Origin: Pezicula radicicola
Lineage: Eukaryota > Ascomycota > Leotiomycetes > Helotiales > Dermateaceae
Assembly: GCA_003008705.1 (NCBI GenBank)
Contig: PDUO01000019.1
Location: 430,552 to 494,551 of the forward strand
Direction of reading: 5' to 3'
Length of the DNA stretch: 64,000 nt
A program made the translations under genes and the position numbers. Position 1 is the first letter of the stretch, and each line of letters opens with the position of its first letter. The notes under the pieces are model-generated. The model was not told the DNA's origin. It worked only from the letters and a program-made list of their open reading frames with translations, and did not search any database. Below, one piece after another: positions 54,100 to 64,000 of this stretch.

Positions 54100-55982
54100 T
54101 CACCATTCAAAAACCTCCTGTACCCTCTGTCTAACAATGCCCGAAGGACTCTCAAAACGACCATAAGTAATAACCGCCCTCCTACCAGCAACATCAAACT
54201 CAGGATTAACAATGGAAATCCTAGACCAATCAGGAACATCACCAGCACACATTACAACACCTAATCCCTCCTCTTCAATCTCCACAATCTTCTCAGTAAT
54301 CCTAGCCACCATCTGTGAATCCCACATTCCTTCCTGACGATTCATCCTTCTTAGGATGGAAATACCTCGACGTCGAAGAATTGGATCTCGACAGCAGCAT
54401 ATGACGGTAAATAAGGGACTTACTATACCGATATCGGGTGAGAATGTTGGTCCCCGCGTCGAAGATGGCGATTCAACTAAGGGTAATAGTTCGATAGCTG
54501 ATTCGGCGAGATTTATAATTTCTTCGTGTATAGAACGATATTGATCCCATAACGTCTGATCATCAATAATTGTTCTCGTCAAATCGAGAGAGATTTCAGC
54601 GTTACGTCTATGAATTTGAAGAACTAGTATCCCAATACGTTCCTTGATAGTCAGATCCTGACCACGATTCTGGACAAAATTATCTAATGCTCTCGTCCAC
54701 TGTCGTAATAATTTGAAGAAAATTTTGTTTCGGTCTTTGATTTCTTGTACTGTGATGTGTTCGAGTGTTTCTTTTGGTTTGTGGGTGAGAAAGTAAAAGA
54801 ACTCGTGTCGGTGATATTCGAGTACTTGGCGTGCTTCTGAGACGCTGGAAAAGGACTCGGGTATTAGGGTATTTGATTTCATCATGCGTGATCTTTTGGC
54901 TACATCTGATGCACGGCCACCAATAAGCTATACAGAGTGTTAGTGCTCAATTTGACCCTTCAAGGGATGTGTGGGAAATAAAAGTAGAGGTTGAGATAAT
55001 TAGATCATTATGGAAGCAAGAAGGATTGTCTACCTGGATGACTTGGGTATCGAGTCTGGTATATAGCGTTTGGAATATCTCTAAAGGGATATATGGTGTG
55101 CGGGATGAGGTCAAAACCGGGTGTTCAAGTTGTTGATTACCATGATTCGTCTGAAGTTCACAAAATATCTTAAGACCCGAGTTTATGTGAGCCAAAGCAG
55201 AACTGAAGTGACCACGAATTGACTTAATATTTGAAAGATTAGTTTACTTTGGAGTGTTCAGGAATTTATAAGTTTCGAGGAGACTCACCTCAAAGCAAAC
55301 AAATATCACACAGGATGCTAAGGCTACATCCATAGCTTGGCTCTGATTTCCAAAATTTGGGCAAAGCAGTTTGTTTATAGCAATTTGGTATTGCTGTAAT
55401 GGAAAACCGATAACATCATCAGTCGTACCTTTATTTGCACCATTCTCAAAAGACTCGTGCAAAGCGCCCAAAGCAAATATTCCATGACGGATTGCAGGCT
55501 CGAAGTGAGCCGTGTGGAGGACTAACCGATCCCAGAATTCGCATCCGTAGAATCCTGAAAGCTGGGGTGCAGTTCTTTCGCAAAAGAAGTGAAATGCACG
55601 TCGTTCTTTTGATGTTCCGGAAATTGGGACAGATAGAGATGTAAGAACAGGGCTTACGGCAGAAGCACTCGTCCTCGGTAAGCTACTGGAAGTGTGATTG
55701 GTCTGGCTGTCCAACGCGTAGCCACCGCATTTACGGCCTGTAGATGTACATTTTACACAGCTTGGTTTCGTTTCATCACATTTGATGCGCCTTGCTAGAA
55801 TCACATGACAAAGTGAGCAATGGTAGGTACGATAAATGTAAGGGCTTGCTTACTTCTGCCAAGATATATTAGTATGCCTGCCTGAATAGGTTGTGATCGG
55901 AGACTGACTTGCATGTAAAACAACCCGCTTGAGTCTTAGGTCTGTACGCTCTCTTTCGTTGACCTCGCTTTACCTTGGGCAT
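54100..55982 (-). CDS. Zn2Cys6 transcription factor with a probable 2-nt micro-exon
   Basis: Five coding pieces: 55982-55909, 55855-55854 (2 nt), 55794-55289, 55222-55034 and 54927-54100, giving 532 residues. ATG at 55982 (MPKVKRGQ). The zinc cluster, C21-x2-C24-x6-C31-x6-C38-x2-C41-x6-C48, is perfect only if the two bases AA are included between introns of 53 and 59 nt. CFTCK and RRIKCDE flank the junction. The middle region (FHFFCERTAPQLSGFYG, HGIFALGALHE) is the usual regulatory domain of fungal C6 factors (DUF3468-like). The third intron uses an AAG acceptor. It should bind DNA in the nucleus. It is divergent from the RTA1 gene 681 bp away, a natural candidate target. Confidence 0.82.
55854..55855 (-). 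other. Probable 2-nt micro-exon (AA) or twin-intron junction
   Basis: Upstream intron 55856-55908 runs GTCAGT...TACTAATATATCTTGGCAG; downstream intron 55795-55853 runs GTAAGC...TTCTAG. The two bases between them supply the third base of Lys25 and the first of Thr26. Without them the coding sequence is off frame by two. Confidence 0.65.
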
Positions 55983-56663
55983 GGTGTTCGCGAATCTCGA
56001 TTTTTTGCTTTGGAATGAGCAGGGTCCATACGAAGATATTTTGAGCTGCAAGATATTAAATGAACATCGTCGCATCTTTTACGTCGTTGTCATGCCCTAG
56101 TGGCACGGGCATAGCCTTTAAATTGTGGATAGGTCCTCCACAAGGGGCTGTGCTGTAAGATAGGGGGCCAACAACGGGCCGCTCGCTTAAGCTGTGCCTC
56201 TTCTGGACGACTTCTCATTTGCCCATCCAATTTCTGTTCTAGGACATATTAGTCTTAACAAAAATCCGTCGAGCAGGGTCCCTACGAAGAGGCCAATCAA
56301 AACCTTCACTGTTGCTTCTTAGCTAGTAGGCCGTCGATCTTCACCGGATGCTAAGCCCGATAGGCTTACATAACGTTATTTTTATTTTTCTGCCGCAGAA
56401 AAAATAACTCTGATTGGTTTGTTAGCAGGGACCTGATGCATTTGCCGCCTGTACAGTACCTAAAACCAAAACACCACACATACATGCTTACTGCAGAATC
56501 CAAGACACTTAAATCTTGGGGAATATACTTAATCCGCCATCCTCGAATTCAGAACAGTACAACACATAATACAGCTTATTTGTCTGACATGATTTGACCT
56601 TTTATCATCATTCCTTCAACAACATACACTTTCAACTTTATTTAATTTCATCACTTCTTCAAA
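55983..56663. promoter_or_regulatory. Shared 5' region of the Zn2Cys6 factor and RTA1 genes
   Basis: 681 bp between divergent starts. GTTATTTTT at 56375-56383 and AAAAAATAAC at 56399-56408 form an imperfect inverted pair. CGG half-sites typical of C6 factors occur, but no clear paired site could be assigned. Confidence 0.4.
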
Positions 56664-57793
56664 ATGGTTTTAGAATGCTATGGTGAGTAATAGTAGATAA
56701 CCTGAACTCCATGGAAACCTTCTGACCTATCTTCTCTCTCAGCAATCAGTGTTCAAGATACTCTCTGGAGTTTTTGCCCATCGATCGCAGGAGCCTACGT
56801 TATGACCGTGCTATTCGGACTTCTCACCATCGCCCATGTAGCCCAAGCGATTATGTACCGCAAGGGATACTGCTGGGTTATCGTCATGAGCGCAGCATGG
56901 CAAACAATAGCCTACATCTTCCGAATTCTAAGCATTCGAAATCCAGCGAGTCTTGGGTCTTATGCAGCCTGGTTCGTGTTGATATTGGTTGCTCCTCTTT
57001 GGACAAATGCCTTCGTCTATATGGTGATGGGAAGGATGGTTTGGAATTATATCCCCAGTGCTAAGATATTTGGGGTTACTGCTTGGAGATTCGGGTTATA
57101 CTTTGTTCTTCTTGACATAACGTATGTATTCTTGGTTTCCGAATATGATACATGGATTTTGGACTAATATCGATATAGAGCTTTCATTGTTCAGATTTAC
57201 GGGGCAGCTGCCGCTGCTACTGCTAAACAAGATACCCCACTACATGTGATATTGCGAGGTGAGTTACTGTTTTCGGATTGAATCCCACGGACACTTATGC
57301 GTTTTCAAGGTCTTCATATTTACATGGCTGGAGTTGGACTTCAGCAACTCTTCGTCCTCGTATTTTTCTTCTGCGCAATCCAATTCCACAGAGTCTTTCT
57401 CAGAAGCCAAAATTCCCCCAATAAACGTGGTGTGCTCTGGTTACTTTACACTCTATATATCGTCATCGCACTCATCACTGTAAGTCATCCATTTTACGTA
57501 CATCATCTTTCTATCGCTAACATCATATGCAGCTACGTATTATCTTCCGACTTGTCGAATACTCAAATGGACTCAAGAGTACGATCCCAAATCACGAAGT
57601 CTACCAATACTGCCTTGATAGCTTGCCAATGTGGCTTGCGATCCTACTTCTTAATATTATTCATCCTGGACGTATCATGCCAGGCAAGGTGTCCGACATG
57701 CCTTCACGCAAGGAACGAAAACGGAACATGGTCTCATCTAAGTCAGATAGATATTCGACTCCATTGGAAAACAGGCCTGGTAGATCGGTCTGA
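56664..57793 (+). CDS. RTA1-like multi-pass membrane protein
   Basis: Five exons: 56664-56682, 56743-57121, 57179-57258, 57310-57479 and 57533-57793. The first codes only MVLECY. Phases agree; 302 residues. The RTA1 family (lipid-translocating exporter type) is recognised from its seven hydrophobic segments and APLWTNAFVYMVMGRMV, FVQIYGAAAAA-type helix, GLHIYMAGVGLQQLFV, RIIFRLVEYSNG and NIIHPGRIMP. Yeast relatives Rta1 and Rsb1 give tolerance to 7-aminocholesterol and export sphingoid bases at the plasma membrane. The polar C-terminus is Ser/Lys/Arg-rich. It is transcribed away from the Zn2Cys6 gene, so the two may form a regulator-transporter pair. Confidence 0.9.
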
Positions 57794-58659
57794 GAATTTG
57801 AGTTGCCGATGATAACCTAAGTTTTGCGTATTGTCTTTCTGGATTAGGGGCGTTTGATTTGTTATTTTCGTTTCGTAAAAGCATTCTACATTCTGTACTA
57901 GATATAAAATTACCTCATAATATTATAGTAGGCAGTTACGTACGTCGCTTGCTAAATTACTACGAGTATGCCTTGTGGAATGGAACTCGGTACTTGTACT
58001 TGTACAATAGACATAGTGCAAATTGATTTCATCAAGATACTATATCTGTTGTAAGCTTTAAATCAAATGAGATACCTGAATCAAGTAAATATAGGAACAC
58101 GAGCGAATTACGGAGGTTCCGGTCAAAAGTCATAAGAATATAGGCTATAAAGCCTGTAGTAGCCTATGGCTATAGCGTCCTCTTATAGGCCTGTGGCTAT
58201 ACTTCTTACACGGCCTTTTTAGGCGCTTAGACGCTAAATGAAGGATATTATAGGGCCTTTAAGCGAAACTCCGCCCCTTAGAGGGTAGGAGCAGCTAGCA
58301 AGGCAACTATAGTACTTAATTACTAAGCGGGAAAGCTCTATAGGCTATTTAAGCAGTAATATATAGGCTCTAATACGCTATAACCCCTGAGATATAGGCC
58401 TATGGCCTGTATTCTCACGACTTTTGACCAGAACCTCCGTAGTTAAGCAAGAGTAAAGTCAATTCATTGTAATTTCATGTATTCTAACCAGACACCATAG
58501 AAAATTGTGAATTTGGCATTTACAACTTATCTATAAATGGATTCTTTATAAAACAGATAAAAATATAATAGGATAGTAGCTTAATTGAAGACAGCATGAA
58601 TACACACTACTCTAACTGGATCCTACGTGTTAATTGCTCATGCTTGATTCTTACTTATA
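57794..58659. other. Spacer containing MITE B copy 2
   Basis: No gene. The MITE is listed separately. Confidence 0.5.
58111..58439. mobile_element. MITE family B, copy 2 (329 bp)
   Basis: Ends CGGAGGTTCCGGTCAAAAG and CTTTTGACCAGAACCTCCG, flanked by TA on both sides. The interior shares CTATAGG/GCCTGTAG-rich sequence with the copy at 39282. Confidence 0.85.
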
Positions 58660-59850
58660 CTATTCTCGCACAAGCCCAACATATCTATAAAAGGTTGAGA
58701 ACCTCAGCGAACGTCCAATATACGGTTTTAGAATATTGTTCCACAAGAACTTCTGTTCTTTAGTCCAAGATGCTGTAGAAATAGAATGGACCATAATTGG
58801 AACCATACTTGCCCCGCCTCGATCAATGTATATTGTGTGTGGCTTATTAAACAAGCCCGTGATACGCCTTAAACTATTTATTTCTGGCCTATGATCAACG
58901 ATCAGCATTAATGGGACCGGTGAAGCTACTCGGCCAAGTTCAACGGCACGCTCCTGTGAGATTCGCTGTATCTCCTCTTGCAACTTTACCAATTCCCAAG
59001 CGGTCGCAATCAAGCTGTAACACGGTATAGGCGCATATGCCCAGGCCACAACAGCCATAATGAGCTCGAGTCCTGTGAAAGTTTTCAGTTCTGAAAACTC
59101 ATGGTATTCATCTCTTGTTCTGGCGATGACTCCAAAATACCCTGAAGGCTGGATGTCAGTTCTTTTGGGAGGACTGCCAGTTGTAATAACAAGACAAATA
59201 CTTCGTATATGATCTCGATTAATCGATTTTAACTCTTGGTAAAGTGGCGTAACTGGTCCGAAACCCATTGCGCCATAATGCGAACCTTTATCGATCAATA
59301 CGGTGAAAGTTGTGTGATCCCAGTTTACGAGTCCCGCGGTGGATAGCCGATAGTGTCTCGGTTTGCTTTTAACCCATTCTCTAAGCTCCTCTTGAATTTG
59401 CCTGCACGTCTTAGATAATGCTACAAAGGCACTCTTTGTTCGAGTTGGCTTATTTACGATAAATATTGCGCGGCCAGGCCATATTAATAGATCATATATC
59501 ATGTATCGGATATCGCGAGGGAGAAAATTGAGGAATAGACTATTTTGAACGAAGTCTTTTTTGTAAATATTTGGAGCCCAATATCTTATCAATTTTCGAT
59601 ATCCAACTTTTAAGTTGAATCCTAATGCTGAATCGCCTGGGTCCAGTTTTGAGAGTCTTTGGTGAAGGTTTTCGATAACAGGTTGTTCGTTTTCTCTGCG
59701 TGTAGAATTGCTTTCGGGAAGCAAGTCTCTTGATGGACGCGACATTTCCTGTGTTTCGACAGGAGAGGAAGTGCTATGATCGAGTGCTGATTTATACAAT
59801 ATGATGTCAAAAGATCCGGCGATTGGACTGCAACAATAAATAGGGTTCAT
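58660..59850 (-). CDS. Hypothetical fungal protein, F-box-like/LPREIR type
   Basis: A single exon of 396 residues from ATG 59850; an in-frame ATG at 59745 (MSRPSRD) gives 361 residues and may be the real start, because the stretch before it is not conserved-looking. LNFLPRDIRYMIYDLLIWPGR followed by ALSKTCRQIQEEL is the pattern of a large ascomycete family of orphan proteins with an F-box-like helix pair. The rest shows no known domain; there is no signal peptide or transmembrane segment. Function unknown. The F-box link is an inference from pattern only. Confidence 0.65.
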   Translation of the reverse strand: MNPIYCCSPIAGSFDIILYKSALDHSTSSPVETQEMSRPSRDLLPESNSTRRENEQPVIENLHQRLSKLDPGDSALGFNLKVGYRKLIRYWAPNIYKKDFVQNSLFLNFLPRDIRYMIYDLLIWPGRAIFIVNKPTRTKSAFVALSKTCRQIQEELREWVKSKPRHYRLSTAGLVNWDHTTFTVLIDKGSHYGAMGFGPVTPLYQELKSINRDHIRSICLVITTGSPPKRTDIQPSGYFGVIARTRDEYHEFSELKTFTGLELIMAVVAWAYAPIPCYSLIATAWELVKLQEEIQRISQERAVELGRVASPVPLMLIVDHRPEINSLRRITGLFNKPHTIYIDRGGASMVPIMVHSISTASWTKEQKFLWNNILKPYIGRSLRFSTFYRYVGLVRE

Positions 59851-60719
59851 AGCGTCGAGAAGATATTTTGAGGAAAACCATAAGACGCGTGCATGAACCA
59901 GTGGTGGATTGAAATATTTGTAGGTAGTTGTTAGCGTCAATAGCTCCCGCCCTAGACTCGACCGCTTGAGGTCAAGGTAAGACTGTCGAAAATATTTTTG
60001 TCTTCTAGCAGAAGAATGTGAAACACAATATTCATTAGCCTATTAAAGATTTCTTTATAGTTAAACATTTATACTTTACTTGTTTTCCAACACTGTAGCT
60101 GGTATAAGCCTTAATCCTATAGCTTTCTTTGAAACATTAAGTTGTCTATACAAGTAACAGCGCTAGTAAGTGTCGGCGCAACAGTTCATTTCAATTTCCT
60201 TTTGCAAACTTATTGCAACCTCAAATTTTGAAAGAGTGATAGCCAACAAGATGGAATAAATGCGTTACATCTTCAAAATTTATAATCTAGGCAAATTTTT
60301 ATGTAAGAAAAATTGCTTATAGTTTATGTTAACACGTCTAAAGAGTTTTAGGATAGCCTACGGTCGCTCGAGGTAATGCTGTGATAAAGGTTGTGAATTT
60401 TCATTCTCTATTATGGAATTGTGGGCTTTATTTCACATAGATTGTCTCCATTCTTTTGCTGAAAGCCATGGTTGATTGTACTACTAAAGACTATATGGAA
60501 ACCAAACTCAAATACACCTTCTATAGAACTAACCCTTGTACACAGCACTTGTCACCTCAATACAGATCCTCCATCTACAAGCCCAATTCACCTGGCACAT
60601 AGGTTCCATTTTCGATTGCATATTCATGTGCCCGAGCTACAAGAGAGTATTCAACTAGATATCTAATGACTAATTAGTACCTCTCAATTCAAACCACACA
60701 AAAAAGTAAAAGTATAAAC
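59851..60719. other. Gene-free AT-rich spacer
   Basis: Promoter side of the hypothetical gene and 3' flank of the hydrolase gene. No feature supported. Confidence 0.4.
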
Positions 60720-61552
60720 TTACTTATCCAAGAAAGGCAAAACCTCAGCAGTGCCAGGAGTATTTCTCCAATCCCTCATAAGATCCATAGTAATAGCAAA
60801 CATACCAAAAAGATGAACACCAGCCTGTTCCATCTTTCTGTTCGCATCAGCAGCCAATTTATCGTTGAATGTTCCGCTGGCTTCGGTGTTGGCCCAGACC
60901 GAGTAGCCTGCTTCCCGGAGGGAGAGCGCAAGGAAGGAAGTGCCTGTGTGGTTATCAGTTCTGAAGGAAAAGCTTTAAGAGATGGTTACTTACAAACATC
61001 AGTAGTGATACCAGCTAGAATAATTTGAGTCTTGTTAGTAGCCTCGACAGCAGCTCGAAAGTCGGCGTTGTCCCATGCATCGACCTCGCCGTTGCGCTTA
61101 ATGAACGGTGCATTTGGATGCATCTCGATGACCTCTTTGGGGAGCTGGCTGTTGGGTCCTGACTTTTATGAGAAAATTGCATGCTTGAAATTTCATTTTG
61201 GAAGAATTTACCAGTTTGCGCCGAAGTAGTCAGGATGGTTGGTAGGTTGAAGAGATTCCCAAGAGCGGCGTGCGCTAGGATGCTGCTGCGGAACTCGGTT
61301 GGGCTGTAGTCGTGAACAAGTCCTGAGAGACCGACTTGATGATCCACAACTAGGAGAGCCTGGAAATCGTCAGTAAGAAGATTTGTTTGAGTGGATAATG
61401 CTTTACTTACGGCGTTGTTCTTGTCAAGTCTTTCAAAAGTGAATCCTGGTAAACGGTATTAGTTGATACGCATACGAGAATTCGAGAGAAAACTCACCAG
61501 TTGCGGAAGCAATGGCAGCCAAGGAAGCAGTGGCGAGAACTTGGAACTTCAT
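60720..61552 (-). CDS. Secreted isochorismatase-family (YcaC-like) cysteine hydrolase
   Basis: Five exons: 61552-61498, 61445-61411, 61359-61212, 61158-60994 and 60943-60720; phases agree; 208 residues. ATG at 61552. A signal peptide (about 1-17, MKFQVLATASLAAIASA) precedes the hydrolase. The catalytic triad is in place: Asp36 in LLVVDHQVG, Lys100 in FIKRNGEVDAW and Cys135 in GITTDVC. LPTILTTSAQTGPNS and WANTEASGTF resemble the YcaC subgroup, whose natural substrate is not settled. Secreted isochorismatases of some plant pathogens lower host salicylate, so an extracellular role is conceivable, but YcaC-like proteins need not use isochorismate. All introns are short GT-AG. Confidence 0.87.
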
Positions 61553-62936
61553 GTTATCGAGGAGTGGCCTGAGAACAAAAGCTGCTACTGAAGATGAAGA
61601 ACGGAGATGAGGATGTGGATGAGGAAGGATATTCTTGAACCGCAGAAGCACGACCTTTTATACTCTTTTACTAGCAAAATGTGCTAGAAGAATGTGCTTG
61701 GCGTGGCTTAAGCATGTCTTTAGATAATCAGCCATGGCTTGATGCCTTCGTACTTCGTAATTTCAATTACAAGGAAGTAAGCATATGTCCGATGCAGTTC
61801 ATTGCACAAATATCCACCTGGAATACGAGGTTTGCGCCATTTACAATGGAAGAATCTCCGGAGAGATAGTTCTGCAGTGGGCTTCAATTCGGAATTCCCA
61901 CCAAGAAGCGAATACTTCTTGAGAGAAGCTGTCTGGGCCTGGTATCCTCACTGGATCTTGCAGAACGCCATGTGGATTGATATCCACCTAGAAAGATCGT
62001 TCAAAATTCCAGGCCCAAAACAGAAAATTTCACAACCAATCATTAAGCATTTTGCAATATTGTGCCTAGCAAGACATAGGAAATAACGAGGCTCATGGTC
62101 GGGTTGTTCATCGTGATAGCGAGTGTGGATATCTGCAAATGGTCGTGCATGGTCGAAGCTGAGTAACGGCATGCCAAGAATTTGAAAGGCCTGTTGGCTT
62201 CGATTGACAACCATCCAATAATGCTCGATAATGTCAACAATGTTGACAATGATAATTCCATAATTTGAAGTAGTGATTAAAAACACGACTGCGAACATAA
62301 TTTGCCACACAATCTTGAAGGCTCCAGGGCGAATTGTGGAATACTGCCAAAGAGCCCAAAGGCTTGTTCAGCTTAACTTTAGTAGCACTAGATTATGTAT
62401 AGCTGAGAGATTCATGTAAATTCACCAAATAACCCCAACTGTGGAATAATACTGTATTCATATGCTCGGCCAGAAACTTCTTTGTACTATACTTCTGATA
62501 TTGAATAAAACTATGGCACTATGAATCTTTCCATTATGAATCTCGGAATCTGGTTAGTGGGTATTTCTAAGGGAGATTCATGTCCCTCTAGAGTGGGAGG
62601 ATCCGAGTACGACATTTGACCCTGCCGACGTTCTTGAAGGACTGAAGGTCATTGACGTTGGGTTTACAATTCTAGCGGGGACCGTCGCTTAGTAACCACG
62701 TTAGCGTCTCGCTCAATCTCTTGGCATTTTCTCCGGGGACCTGACAAAGCAAGAACAACAATCATCACGTCATCGATAAATGATAACGAGTGTCTATCTA
62801 AGCATTACGTTGTGGTATGTTAAGCACCAGCTTCTATATTTCGTTATACTTTTATCAATTCTAACACCATCAGCTGAGTTACCAAATAATTCACAACTCT
62901 AAATGCTAAACGCTCAATACACGCAGTCTCACTGAC
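61553..62936. other. Gene-free stretch with weak minus-strand open frames
   Basis: Minus-strand frames at 61948-62310 have a hydrophobic segment (GIIIVNIVDII) and could be relics of a membrane protein gene, but no family motif is visible and they lack a convincing start and splice pattern. Confidence 0.35.
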
Positions 62937-63166
62937 TATCCCTTTGTGTGGCTTAGGGCTCTTTATACTAGACTTGGAACGTGCTGAACGCGAATCACTA
63001 GCTGAGAGCTTATTTAACGTATAAACGCATTAACTACTAACTAAAATCTACTTATTTATATTTAAAAATTATCTTACATAGATTATAGCTCCAGTAAAGT
63101 ATACCTAGGTTTGTACTAAGATACAAGGAGTGTTAATTAGTATTCTATAGGTCACACAAAGGGATA
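62937..63166. mobile_element. MITE family C, copy 2 (230 bp)
   Basis: TATCCCTTTGTGTG at the left end and CACACAAAGGGATA at the right end form 14 bp inverted termini, TA-flanked and the same as family C copy 1. The interior is unrelated in length (230 against 134 bp) and AT-rich. Confidence 0.7.
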
Positions 63167-64000
63167 GTGGTGATAGGTTGTGTATCTCCGGCTCTGAACA
63201 TGTTTAAACTATTTGAAGCTCTACAACCAATCCACATTCAATTTCTATTCACATACGCCAAATACACCAAAATGCAAAAGAAAAACTAGAAGGCATCTCA
63301 GTTATCGCTCGCTTAAGTCTCATCTCGCGTTTCTCCTATTGTCTCTTTCCTTATCTTCGCTTATGTGGAACTAATACCCGTACCCTGCACCTGCTGCTCT
63401 TCGAACATCATTCTTTTACCCCCCTTCAATTTGTTTTACTAACGCCACTTTCTCGTTTCTCGGGCATAGCCACGCTTTCTTTATGGTTTCCAATGGCGTC
63501 CGGGGGATTATTAAACGTTGCGACCTCAGCTGTAAATGCAACCTTATCCGCATCTTTAATAGCAGTTGCAGCCACTCCCCTTTCCTCTTCAGTGGGCATA
63601 TTGACAACCATCAGGCATAAAACCTCTCGTTGGATTATGCGCGTGATGCCTTTGGGGCACTGGGTGTACCTTTTCCTGCCCGGCCGTCCGGGTACTGCCT
63701 AGCTATGGCACGGAGTTGGTAAATTTACCATCGAAGTGCAGAGGACTGAAGGACTCTGAGGCCTTGCGTATCATCTACCCTCAAGACCAACATTTCATTA
63801 ATTGATCAAATGTAGCGTAGGTAAAGCGAGAATCTTCAAGTTTATTAATTTGAAAGTTGTGATCCTTGAATTAATTGATTAGAGAGTTCGAAGGACCTTC
63901 TTGTTATGTAAGCGACGGATAACAAAATTCCAATCAACACTTTTGGCTTCCTATTATTATTTCCTACTAGCTACTGCAATTATATGTATTGACTAGAACT
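63167..64000. other. Gene-free right end
   Basis: Open frames on both strands at 63416-63702 show no family features. Nothing else seen. Confidence 0.4.

Noticed and set aside
63416..63702. Three overlapping ORFs of 61-69 codons at the right end
   Set aside because: No motif on either strand and no splice partners.

Overview
The window is nuclear DNA from a filamentous ascomycete (Pezizomycotina; Leotiomycetes is my guess). The evidence is many genes broken by 47-70 nt introns with GT/AG borders and CTAAC-like branch sites, and typical fungal families: a HET-domain gene, NACHT NLR-like genes, a Zn2Cys6 factor, an RTA1-like membrane protein and an UNC-93-like transporter. Gene-free stretches are AT-rich and several remnants carry C-to-T type stops, as expected where repeat-induced point mutation (RIP) has acted.

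Layout. 0-0.35 kb: tail of a broken carboxylesterase. 3.1-6.2 kb: a 2-oxoglutarate/Fe(II) dioxygenase and a 3-dehydroshikimate dehydratase, divergent. 6.4-10.0 kb: a 1,126-residue HET protein whose 5' exons I reconstructed. 11-16.1 kb: an Hst2-type sirtuin, a membrane-anchored NodB-type deacetylase and a Ulp1-like cysteine protease. 16.6-23.5 kb: an FMN-dependent monooxygenase and a Baeyer-Villiger-type FAD monooxygenase sharing a promoter with two CACGTG sites, then an UNC-93-like transporter. 25.5-34.6 kb: two tandem NLR-like genes, alpha/beta-hydrolase-NACHT-propeller and helical-NACHT. 35-47 kb: a gene-poor accessory stretch with a wrecked MFS transporter, several MITEs, one 7-TM gene and an unusual tRNA-Val gene. 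47.3-61.6 kb: a secreted Ser-rich protein, a mitochondrial-type scramblase, a conserved fungal protein, a Zn2Cys6 factor divergent from an RTA1 gene, a hypothetical gene and a secreted YcaC-like isochorismatase-family hydrolase. The last 2.4 kb hold no gene I can support.

How the genes fit together. The HET gene and the two NLR-like genes belong to families used in fungal non-self recognition, though nothing here proves an incompatibility function. The flavin monooxygenase pair plus transporter could form a small catabolic or sulfur-related module. The Zn2Cys6 factor may control the divergent RTA1 gene.

Most unusual observations. (1) A tRNA-Val(AAC) gene is interrupted in its D arm by 56 nt with the full signature of a spliceosomal intron, in addition to an ordinary 16 nt anticodon-loop intron. 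(2) A Zn2Cys6 gene seems to need a 2-nt micro-exon between two consensus introns; those 2 nt restore both the reading frame and the exact C-x2-C-x6-C spacing. (3) A monooxygenase intron appears to have lost its 3' AG and now reads through in frame. (4) Three TA-flanked MITE families are spread through the accessory region.
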